This document shows positions 1 through 41,535 of a DNA stretch of 64,000 nucleotides, one piece after another. The DNA is from Certhia americana (taxonomy: Eukaryota; Chordata; Aves; Passeriformes; Certhiidae), in NCBI GenBank assembly GCA_018697195.1, contig CM031859.1:54233630-54297629 (forward strand), read 5' to 3'. A program made the position numbers and the translations under genes. Below the pieces are notes generated by a model that had not been told where the DNA came from, did no database searches, and saw only the letters and a list, made by a program, of their open reading frames with translations. The stretch's first letter is position 1. Every line of letters begins with the position of its first letter.

Positions 1-30707
<30,707 letters not shown>

Positions 30708-30737
30708 CTGTGTTCTAAAGCTGGTGATCCCTTTTTT

Positions 30738-30796
30738 CATACATATATATATATATTTATATACATATATATATATATATATGTATATGTATATTT
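30738..30796. repeat. (AT)n tract just after the EYA4 stop
   Basis: Alternating AT with a few interruptions, beginning about 30 nt after the stop codon. In the transcript it could fold into an AU hairpin. Likely length-variable. Confidence 0.9.
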
Positions 30797-33154
30797 CAAG
30801 TACACTGAATTTTTATGTGTGATTCAATGCCTCTGGCTTTACACATATGAATTGTCTTAAGAAGGGAAGAAATATTTGGAATTAAAAATTCCAAACTGAA
30901 GAATTCAGATTGCTGAATGAAGTTAAAACGTTAGTGCTACGTAAGAAAGCTCTATGGTCTTATATATGCAACGTTTTTAAATGAATTAAAACTGTGGAGG
31001 TTGCTGGTACACACCAAGTGAGCCCTGACAGGAATGAACAAAGGACTCGAACTGGCAAAGCACCAAAACGCATTTTCCAGCCAACAAGGTGGTGTTCAAC
31101 AACATTCCTCAAAATGGGATATATTCTCAGCACTGAGGTTTGAACCAGACTTTAGCCTACCTAACCCAAAAATCTGAATTGGAATGCACTCAGACTGTAT
31201 AATGACAATCCTGTCTAGACCTGTAATTTGTGTAAATTATTGATGAAAATAATTTACTGTGACTTTATTAGCAGCTGACTTTGGAAGTGGATGCAATTTT
31301 TCTTTCTTTTTTTTTTGGGGGGGGAGGGCAGGGGAGGGAAAGGGTTATATAATATTGTCTCTTTTATAAGTTTGGCAAACAGAATGTGCATATGATGTGT
31401 TGTGCCTTAAAGAAAAGACTGTGTTTGTGTGTTATAATGTAATTTTGGTTAAAAACTATGTAGATAAAAAAAAAGCCTTTGTGATAATTTTTGACATGAC
31501 CAAATTTGAAATTCAAAGAAATCAAAGAGCAGGGCTGCACCAAAGAATTTAAGTATTTGTTGCAGTAAGAAAAAATAATAAAGGAGAGTTTGTGTTTTTA
31601 TTTGGATTCTGAATAATTCCACTGATTTTTTGAGAAAAGATAAGAATATGTTGGGAGGTTGATACTGGGGACCGTTACCTGGAAAGGTAAAAGAAGAAAT
31701 AGTGTTTAACACCTTCAGCATCATTTCTTGATTCTCCAGCAAGAGAATGAAGAGCCATATTCATTAATTACCGAGTCCACTGAAAGCCATACAATGAATG
31801 CATCTGCTGTGTGTAACAGAGCAGAGTTCCACCCAGCAGACAAAGTGTTCAGGTGGCATTACTAGAAGGTGAAAATGTGGAGTTAATCCCAGATGGGGAC
31901 TAAAACACAAGTTCACTAGGAATGAAAAATTACTAAAGAAGCCTCTCAGATGTGGAAATGATGCTACATTTAGCATATTCAGGATCAACACAAGTTGCTG
32001 GAATTGCTGGCTTGATGACATCGGCTGTTTCAGGAGAATAGTCCACTTTGGTAAAGAGAACACCATTTTGGTAGCTTTTCCATTCTGTTCCACATTTTCC
32101 TGTATTTTGTTTTGGGTCAGCATGATTTTTCTCATCCATTTTTGATTGCTCAACTAAATTACATAGGGACAACCCTAAATGTTTTTGACTCAGAAATTTC
32201 AATAGCATGTCAGGCATCTGAGAGGATAAGGAGGTGTTTTTCATGAAGAAACACTGAGAAATATATCACCTTGACTTCCATAATTTCTATTAAAAGTTAC
32301 AGTCCATACAGCAATATTTATCTTGCAAGTTTTGAACATGCTACCTTTCAGCTATGGAAAATGAGCAAGATCCATATTGCACACAGGGCCCTTGATGTGC
32401 ACAGGTGCCATGTGCAGCTTGAGCACTCTGAAAAAACAGCAAGTGGTTCATCTCTCATGGCAGAAGATGGAAAATCCTTTTTCAGTTTTTTACACTGTAT
32501 GTGGAGACAACTGAGGCTGCATGCACACTGACTTGTGAAGAGTTATTTGCAAGAGAAGATGTTAAAGGCAAACTCCAGGATGTCTGCACAAGCACAGTAG
32601 TCAGCACTGAGGTGAAAATCTTCCCTCTTTGTGCTCTGGAGCCATTGTATGCCATAGTTACCAGGTAGTAACTTTGTTCAATTGAACTTTGTTGAGATTT
32701 CAATAAAATTAGTTGGTCGGTGAAAGCCTGGAGCCACTACAAATCCAAGTGAAAATCCTCTATAAATTCATAAAAATTGATTTCTTTGCTGTGTTAGAAT
32801 TGGATATGCAGGTCACCACACAACAAACAATAATTTTTTATCACTGGGCAGTTTGAAGCCATCACATGAGACTTGCCACATATGAAATCACTGTAGACTA
32901 GGTAGATATTTGGGATAGATTTGTGTGTTCAAAACAAAAAAAAATTATGCATACCTTCTTAATATTTTCAGTACATGGAAATACATGTCATGAAAATCTG
33001 TAGTACAGATTTTTGCAGTTTTTCAGGTGGGGAAAAAAGTGTTTCTACTGGAATGGGAGAGAACTTTGAAGCCCTTCTCAAGTTCCAGCATTACATAAAA
33101 ATCTCAATGTAAAAGACATGATAAACCAAAAAATTTGTATGGTTAACTAGCTGC

Positions 33155-33181
33155 TTTTTTTTTTTTTTTTTTTTTTTTTTT
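33155..33181. repeat. Poly(T) tract, 27 nt
   Basis: Uninterrupted T run within the predicted 3' UTR; simple repeat. Confidence 0.95.
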
Positions 33182-34626
33182 GACATGTCATAGTGTTATT
33201 TAAATGGATGAAGTAATATTATTTCTCAAGTTACTTGTTGAGCTTTTCAGTGTTCTTTTCCTAATCAGATGTGAGAACAAATAGTAGCCCAGCAATAGCT
33301 ATTGGTTCTTATTACAGGTTTGCAGTGCCTTCATTGAAGTTGTGCTTAGCTTTCTGTGGCAGATATGGCTCAATTAATTTATGGACTTACAGAGGGGAGA
33401 TGGAGGCAAAAGGAGAGAAGTTTTACAGAGCATGACAAGGTTCTCTGTGCTACCATAGTGGTAGTTAATTGTTAAAACAAGTAATCCACTCAAACATGTA
33501 TTCAAAGAAAATACAAGGATGTAGTTCAAAAGGCTTTGCAATACTAAAACTCTAAAACAAAATTTCAGAGCATGAATACTCTCTTGCTAAGCAAAAATTG
33601 CTATATATTTTTAAATAAAATAGTGTAGTACATGCCTGCCTTGTAGAGAGAAATTAGTCTGATGTATTTTCCTGTATGAACAATACAGAGGAGAAAATAA
33701 CTAGGAGACAGTCAGGACAGACTGTTCCAGATGGGCCTAAGAAGATGAAACTGAAGATTGGTCACTTTGACATTGAGTGCATTTTAATTCAGAAGCATAT
33801 TAATCAGAAACTGCCTTCCCTTCAGCCTCTCCTCAACAAACAAGATTGAGTACAAGGTCCCATTTGCAAGTATTTTGGGCAAATGAAATATAGAATAAAA
33901 TGCCTTGTGCAGATACTCTAGCAGTTCTCAGGACAGAACCTGAACATTCATTAGGCATTTGAGTGGTCAGCTTGCAAAACACAACTATTGTGTGATTACA
34001 GTCACATCTTAAGACATAACTCTCTGCAGTTCAGTAAAAGAGGGCAGGAAAAACCTAGAAATTAAGCTTATTTTTAGTTGGCTGTGGAGATTGTGCACAA
34101 AAATATAGGTAGCAGCTAGCTCCCAGATCTGTTCCCATTCAAATACAGTGTGAGTGGCAGTGTTTGCATCTGAAGCAGATGCAGAGTGTGTTCCAGTGTA
34201 AGCACACTGGGAGATGAGGCAAATCAAAATCCCCTATACAAGCTCTCTTCATCTTGGGGCAGATGAAATCTTACCTCCCATCAGAACTGCAAAGTTTATG
34301 GAAAATATAAACTTGACCCACGTTAGGAAGACTAGGTTTAGCGGTGAAGTTGTATGCAGATCCAGGGTTTCAGTTCACAAGTCATCTCTGCTTTATAGGA
34401 TTGACATCACGCATATGCTGTAAATGAATATGGTATTTAGTATCTCTGAAGAGGAGCTGAAGTGACATTAGCCAAAATCCCAGCAATAGCAGCATTTTGG
34501 AGATTTGAAGCCAAGGGTCTCTGTCATGTATTAGCAGATTATAGTTTATTAGGGCCTACCTAATTTAAGAAAAATGTAAATTAAAATTAAAAGCTTGTAA
34601 AATTATGTACATCTTTACTATTTCTC

Positions 34627-34632
34627 AATAAA
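34627..34632 (+). terminator. Candidate distal EYA4 polyadenylation signal
   Basis: Canonical AATAAA, with a GT-rich downstream element (gtgttgtaagttgtttgg, 34667-34684 region). It is the best-formed of the five signals after the stop codon. Confidence 0.55.
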
Positions 34633-36439
34633 TACACTTGGAAGTGTCATTTTCTGCACTATACAGTGTTGTAAGTTGTTTGGTTTGTGGTTGAAAGACG
34701 CAGTGTCTCTTACAGGAGCCGAGTGTGAGCTGGGACTCTGACATCCTCACTGCCCTTGTTGCTCATGCCTGGAGAAGCCCTAAGCCCATATATATGGTCT
34801 GGTGGACACTGGCTCAACTGTGGACTGTGCCTTGCTCCAGATGCATCCTGAGAGACAATTAGCAGCTCTTTTGCAGTGTCCTTGAGACAAGATACAGAAA
34901 AAAAACAATTTGATGATGTAGACACAGATTGTATGCATTTAAATCCCTGCCAGTTCACTCGCTTAATGTTATGCTGATAGCTTTATGGTCATGGGTTGTT
35001 TCAGGAGACAGACGGGGCTCCTGAGGAGCAAGTAGCCTTTCCAGTTGAAGATCACCCTCATAAAACTCTAAATGTTTTTGGGAGCAGTACTTCATTTTTT
35101 CAGTGAGGAGGCATTTTGTTTGGAGGAGGCAGTCCCTCCATAGTCTGCTAGCAGAGGCCAAAATGGGATCACAAAAGTGATCCCACAAAAAGTGTCAGCA
35201 CACTTGGATGTGACACTATGATCTTGGGAGCTACAATGACTACAATGACTACTGTCATTGTGCCCTGCACATGATATTCACAGTGATGAACTAAAGCAAA
35301 AATATCATACTGAGAACATTTATGGGTGGACTCTTCCTCATCTGGGTGCAGAAAAGCTTCTTCATTGTTACCTATTACCTATAAAACTCCTCCAGAAAAA
35401 TGCACTTTAGTGTTGACTTGTTTGATTAATTTATTTTCTTTTTCAAACAAATAATGGATTCTGAAACATTTTGGAAATGTTTATAAGTTTGGGAGAACTT
35501 TTTTTAATTTTCCAAAAGCCCAGGCAGTAGAAAAAATTCTGAGAAAATGAAAACATCACAAGTTTGTTTTTACATGTTAGTTTCTCTACAAATTTCAAGG
35601 TCTGATTTCAAAGGACTGAGTATCTAACTTGAAATAACTAATTAAAAAAAAAAAAAAAAAGAAGAATTTGTTTTTCTGGTTGGAAAGTAAAGATAGAAAA
35701 GAAGAAAACACTGGAAAGTTTCAGAAATCAATTTTTTAAGTGGACAAGCAAAGAAACTCCTTTGGAAAAAAAAATATTTCTCAAATTTTCTGGATAATTT
35801 AGTCATCAGCAATCCATCTAAGCATAGGCTATTAGAAATTCATGTATTCACTTCAGTACACATGAAGCAAAAGAACAGAGAAGTATGAAGGACAGGATTT
35901 ATAGAAATTATATGAAGGAGTCAGGCTACAATGGAGCTTAATTAGATTCAATTTTTCTGCCTTGCTTATAGTGTCTGGGAGAATGGAGTGCAGCTGAGAG
36001 ACAAATGGAAAGTGATTCACGTTTCCTATGCTACTATACAATCTACTATGCCCTTCAGCAGGAAGCACACACTTCTTCTACTTGAAGAAAACAAAAAACA
36101 ACTGGAGCTGTTTGGAAAATATTAGAAATTGTTGACTCATTGAAACCAAAATGTGTTTTGGGTGTGTACACTGACCAATGTCAATGAATGGAACATTTCT
36201 AGTCCTGTTTAGAGAAAGAGTGAATCAAGGGCCCACCACATCAGCCAGAAAAACAGTCTGAGCCACTGCAGGAGTCTGGTGACACTGTCTCTCAGCTGAC
36301 ATATCAAGCCCATGTTTTTCGCTTTTAACTTCTCTGGATTAGGGTCTTGGTTTTTAGCTTTTTGACACAAAATGGTTCTAATTTGGTCGAGTTGTGAAGA
36401 GTAATGTTTTTAAAATCAGGGAAAACAAACAACCTACAA

Positions 36440-36500
36440 AAAATGAAAAACAAAACAAAACAAACCAAACCAAAACAAAACACAAAACAAACAAAAACCA
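36440..36500. repeat. A/C-rich simple repeat (AAAAC-like)
   Basis: Irregular repeats of aaaac and aaacc over about 60 nt. Confidence 0.85.
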
Positions 36501-37299
36501 AAAAATGTAAGTGAAGAAAAGAAGAAAAGAATTACCATAAGGAGATCATGTCTAGTACTGTGAGCCTTCTGGATAGTGGAGCAAACTCCTGGAACTTAGC
36601 AGTAGGACTACTTTGCAGGGTTTTTTGGGGTGGTGTTGGGTAGCCTTGGCTGGCAGCCAGACTCCCATCCAGCTGCTCTCTTGGGGACTGCTCTGTGCTG
36701 GGGGTGTCCAGTGCCAGGGAGGCCTCTGCCTGTATCTCACATAGATGCTGCATATCCCATGAGCAGCCTATAGTTAGTTTATTTGTAAGGCTGCCTTAGC
36801 CTCAAATGCTATCTTTCTCACATGAAAATCTTAGCTTGATTTGGTTTTATAGTACAAGCCATGACTGGAGCATGTGTTACACCTCTGCAACTCATGCAGA
36901 CCAGAAACCCTTAATGAGATCTGTACCTCATGATCACTCATGTTTAAAAGCAAAACAAAACAGGGAGGAAGAAAAATGGGAGAAGGAGAAAAATGGAACC
37001 AAGTGCAGAGGGCTGCTCCAGTCAAATGGCATATACATACCGATTTATGAAATGCTCAATATTCTCGATAATCACCACAGACCACTGACGCATGGCAGCT
37101 GACGGAGGTAGGGTAATTAGCAAAGCCCAACCTCTCCAGTTACTCACTGAGAGCTGAAATGAATGTATTAGGAGCTCTGAGCAGTCTTGGTGAGGGACAT
37201 AGTCATGTTTAACATGGAACTGCCTGCTGGCCGAAACAGATGCAGTGTAGCCATGCGGCCCCCATGACCAGTTGTAAGGGAAAGAGACAATTCTGTACA

Positions 37300-37640
37300 G
37301 GTCCCTCCTCAAGGGGGGCAGTCACTCCACTCACCTGGAGCGCCCCTCACCTTGCCTGCCACCATTCCACCAGGGGGTTGTCAATGACCCAGGCAGCATC
37401 AATCTGGGTGTAGCCCCCAGGGAGCAAGGGGTGCAGCTCCCAGTGCTTTTGCTGATTCTCTCTGAGTTGCTTTTATATCCTCCTTAAACTAAGTTGGTTC
37501 TTGGTGGAGCAGGTGTCCTAACTGTGAGGCATGTATCCACAAAGGCAAAGAAACACCTAATTTGGGGCCTCAAGAGGTCAAGAACTGCTCACCCCAAAAG
37601 GCATCCAAGCACTTGCCAGTGTTTTTATTTTTCCTCTTTA
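37300..37640 (-). mobile_element. Possible LTR or TATA promoter on the minus strand
   Basis: On the minus strand, a TATA-box match ggatataaaag (37470-37480) is followed by a GC-rich leader (37310-37440) in which cactgggagctgcacccctt, then gggggctacacccag and gcctgggtcattgac, look like the R/U5 region of an avian retroviral LTR. No matching ends or target duplication could be identified, so this stays tentative. Confidence 0.3.
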
Positions 37641-38796
37641 CCTAAATGCTTACGAGTGAGTTTTCTTCTCTGGTTAAACTTCAGTTCCTTAAAGGAAGTT
37701 TACTTATAATGGAAAGGCTGACTCAACCTTCAGTCAATAACCAGGAAAACACAACAGTAAAATGAAACAATAAATCATTGCTCTGACAGTAATGAGGCAC
37801 TTGCTTAGACATTTATCTGTCCTTTTACAGGGCAGTAATTTTATGGTTGAAAAGCCTTGGGTTAAATTTTGTGTCTGCAAAGAAATTGCCAAGCCCTGGC
37901 TAAAATTGCCTCATTTAGCAGATGCCAACATTGTACATAATTAATATATTCGTTTTCATTTTTAAAAACTAGTAGTTGCAGCTTATTTGAACTTCCTCCT
38001 GAAAGCTAAATTTATTAGCTACAAAACATTGAGACTGTGCCAGCTGTTTCAAGGAGACTATGTCCTGTCTTTCCCCTGTTTTCTAACAGTTTTCCACTAA
38101 TACTACCTGGGTGGCTCTTGTCTATAAGAAACTTAAGTGCAGGCAACAGCTTTCTCCTGTCCCTTTCATTGTTTCATATGTTTTCACAATAAACATTTCT
38201 TTCCTTCATCTCCATTTAAAAAGCAGAGAGGCTGCCACTTGTTTGCTGAAAATGACTTTAAATTCATCAGCTTTCCCAGACCTAATAGAGTGATGTGTTT
38301 ACAATGCTAAAGGAAATCAGGTGTTTTAACGTTAAAAGAAAAAACCATATTTATGTAGTGTTACAATAATACTGTTTGCCTGGCCTTTCTCAGCCTATTC
38401 ATCACCCAGAAATCTCCTCACAAAATGCTGTGGAGTCTATGTGCTTCAATGCCATGCAATACTAAGTGCAAATTCACCATAAATCACGTTTTGCAGCAGC
38501 CTCCCCCTTGTCTGCTGGCAACTGCTGCTGTGGGGCACACGTGGGGAGGAAAGAGTCATTCCCCAGGCATGTGGTAGTGAGGACGGAGCAAATGAAACCC
38601 AGTGGCAGGTGGATACTGCTGCAACATCTCCCTTCTTCTTCTCAGGTAATTCTCCCATTCATGCTACTTGTCCCACTACACCCCACCAAGAGCTGCAATG
38701 TTCTACCACTGAGCATACCTAGGTGAGAGCTTTTGGGGAGATAGGCACACTTCTTCCCTATCAAGAGGAAAGAAGCTCTTACTTTGTTCTAACACA

Positions 38797-38890
38797 CAGA
38801 TAACTGAGGCACTAAGTGATTTTTGTTGGCACATTATGGCAGGATATGAATCAAACACCTGAAATTAATTTGAAGTCTTTGCCCTTACCT
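38797..38890 (+). mobile_element. MIR/L2-like ancient repeat fragment
   Basis: The order agataactgaggcactaagtg, gttggcacattatggcagg, atgaatcaaacacctg and tctttgccctta follows the MIR/CORE-SINE grammar (gaaactgaggcacagag, aagtgact, agtaagtggcagagc, gaacccaggtctg). Strongly diverged. Confidence 0.4.
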
Positions 38891-40949
38891 CTTGATAAGT
38901 CCTGTATCTATTCTCTGGCCAGGGCCTCATGAGACTTTGCTAATCCTTGTTGAAATCATCCATTCTGCTTCCATGTGCAGAGATTGGTGTAAGTCTATAA
39001 TGAAAGAGGTTTGGATTTTAAGAGGAAATAACACTCCTTACTTATGAGCTGAAGGAGATACTGAATTTCTGTCTAGTATTTCAACTACTTTCATAGAGGT
39101 AGGTAGAACATATAAATCTTTAATTGTTACCTTTCTGTTTCCCCCACCCCTGCTGAACAACAATCAGACTCTACTCTGTGTGTTTATGCTAAAAAATATC
39201 TGAAGAACATGTGGTTCCTTACTTTCTTCAGCTGGCTGTCTTCACTGATTTTCAATCCTCCTTGTAATTCCAGTGGTAGTTGTGAGTTTAAATTTCTTTT
39301 GTTGCACCTGCAGATACCAGAGCCAGCAGGTCCTTCATGCAAGTATGCAAATATAGACACTTGACACTCAAATTTACCACTGGGGTTAGTAAAGGAATCT
39401 TGTGTCTGCGATGAAGACTCTGTGGTAGTGATCTCTGCAGTGATGCAATAGCAGTGACCTCTGTGGTGATACAATAACACGACAGAACAAAGCATCTGGC
39501 TATAGAAAGCAGCCACTGGGCTCTGGGACAATAGTTCCTTTTAAACGGTTTTAAGATGAGGTGCGTAAAGAAGTGGATGACATTGTTTTGGCATATTTCT
39601 ACACTAAAAGAGGGTGAACCTCTTTATATCTGGTAACCATGGATTTCAATATTGGGATGCATTACAAGGAAAATATTGTCATGATAAATCATCACATTAT
39701 ACTCCTAGCCTTGTAACTGGAAGTATTTCTTGACTGTCACAGCAGTAAACTGACAGTCTGCCTCCACAATATTCTGTGGAGAGACATCTAGAGAGGTGAT
39801 GTTTTCAGAGTTTTTATCACTGTGGATTTCAGGATAACATAATGAATAGAAGAAGCCATAACTCTTGTCACAGTGTTGAAGTTATAGAACAATAAAATAC
39901 AAAACAAATGTGTTGATATTTGCTTTGTTGGGAACATCAAAATGAGTAACACAGCAGACTCTAGTGTAATCCTGGCTTATATGTTTCTTTCCTGTTTCTC
40001 CACCTTTGTACTTGATCCAGAATTCCTCAGTGGTTTGCAGCATGTAGATTACTCCCCAATGCAGAGCTTTTCTCATAGTCCATCTTACAATTCCATGACT
40101 GATCAGCCATTTCCCCTTTCACAGCAGCTTAGTACTATGTAACACTAATGCCTGGTTTGGAAAACTCACATATCATCATTTATGTTTGGCTTCTTCAGTG
40201 TAATAAGGCTGACCAAAGAAAAGAAGACTGCCTTATTTTCTACAGACATAAGCAGGTGCTTGGAGCACCATCAGGAGTTCCAAAGCTGTAGCTGTGGGAA
40301 AGGTTACTCTCCACTTTCCTGCTTGCAATCATTTCTTCAGATAAACCTATCTCCCCTGCAAGTGTCCATATCAGATCTGATTAGACCAGCTATCCAGGAG
40401 ATCTAGCCTGTCTACTTTTATCAAGCAGCATGTCAGAAAAGGGTAATTGTACTTGGCAATGGCAGTGTATTTTTCCTGGTCCCTTCTTCCTCCTCCCACC
40501 TTTCACGAGATTAATTTTCTTGAATATTTCTGTAGTGCATAGCTGTGAATTCAGCAAAGATGCCTGGCATAGCTGAAATAAACATTTAGGTATTTCACTC
40601 TTTCTTGACGTTTGCTGATGGAGTGTCTGTGTTCATACAGCATTTTTCCAATTTATTTTCAGACAAGTTTCTAATGCACTTCCTAGTCTGCTTTATAACC
40701 ATTGTACATTAAAAATTCTCTTGATTATAATCAAGCATTTGCATTATTTCAGGATTATTGTTTTTCTTCTAAAACCAATGTTAAACATTTCATTCTATTG
40801 ATGAGTGTGCTAGCTGCTTCCAGTCAACGCAGAACATTGTATCCAGGTATTTAGACAGATTTTCAGCTGTCTTGAGATGCAGTCTGAGATTGAGGGATGC
40901 CAGAGCATAACCTTTTCATAATTATTCAGCAAGTTTAGTGGTCAAGAGA

Positions 40950-41535
40950 TGTGCTGGCTTTGGCTAAGGTAATTTTTTTCTCAGTGGCAGGTATGGGGCT
41001 GTGTTTTGGATTTGTGCTGAACAAGGGTTGATAATACAGAGATGCTTTTGCTGTTGCTGAGTAGGGCTCATACAGAGCCAAGGCCTTTTCTTTCTCCTTT
41101 TGTACTGCCACGTTGGCAAGGGTGCTGAGGCTATATGGGAAATTGGGAGTAGACACAGCCAGGACAGGTGACCCTGACTGGCCACAGGGCTATTCCAATC
41201 CATCTGACACCATACTCAGTACATAATGTGATGAGAAGAAGGAGGAAGGAGGGAATATTTGGAGTGATGGTGTTTGTAACCAAGTAACCATTGCAGGTGA
41301 TGGGGCCCTGCTCTCCTGGAGATGGCTGAATGCCTGCCTGCCCATGGGAAGCAGGGAATTAATGCCTTGGTTTTATTTGCTTGTGTGCACAACTTTTGCT
41401 TATCCTATCAGCCTGTCTTTATCTGAACGCACGAGTTCTCCAGCTTTTACCCTTCTGATTCTCTTCCCAATCCAGGCTGGTGGGGGAGTGAGTTTGTGTG
41501 GCTGCATGGGGCTTAGCTGGGATTAAACCACGGCA
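40950..41535 (+). mobile_element. Endogenous retrovirus solo LTR (about 586 bp)
   Basis: Starts TGTGCTGGCTTTGGCTAAGG and ends TTAAACCACGGCA, i.e. 5'-TG...CA-3'. Its landmarks (gtatggggctgtgttttgga, gagccaaggccttttct, gacacagccaggacag, a TATA-like acataatg near 41222, gagatggctga, cctgcctgcccatggg, ttttacccttctgattctc) come in the order of a very common solo LTR of bird genomes. Flanks agaga (40945-40949) and aggga (41536-41540) fit a 5-bp target duplication with one change. No internal retroviral sequence adjoins it. The family name is not assigned. Confidence 0.88.

Larger units (their letters stand above)
30708..34660 (+). other. EYA4: EYA4 3' UTR (predicted extent)
   Basis: No reading frame of note follows the stop and the sequence is AT-rich and free of recognisable mobile elements, as expected for a long UTR. 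AATAAA signals occur at 31577, 32702, 33614, 33894 and 34627. The last is followed 35-65 nt later by a strong GT-rich stretch (34666-34692), the usual cleavage context, so I set the main end near 34.65 kb. Shorter forms ending after 31.6 or 32.7 kb are possible. The extent is inference; transcripts would settle it. Confidence 0.55.
34661..40949. other. Intergenic, no gene seen
   Basis: Unique sequence with short A runs (35644-35660) and an A/C-rich simple stretch (36440-36500). It also holds two perfect short hairpins (35164-35185, 35242-35261), a possible minus-strand LTR promoter near 37.3-37.6 kb and a MIR-like fragment (38797-38890). ORFs are short and unconvincing. Confidence 0.65.

Noticed and set aside
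36630..36760. Sequence resembling part of another avian LTR/ERV repeat (tagccttggctggcagcc region)
   Set aside because: The match rests on about 45 nt recalled from memory and no boundaries are visible; too weak to list as an element.
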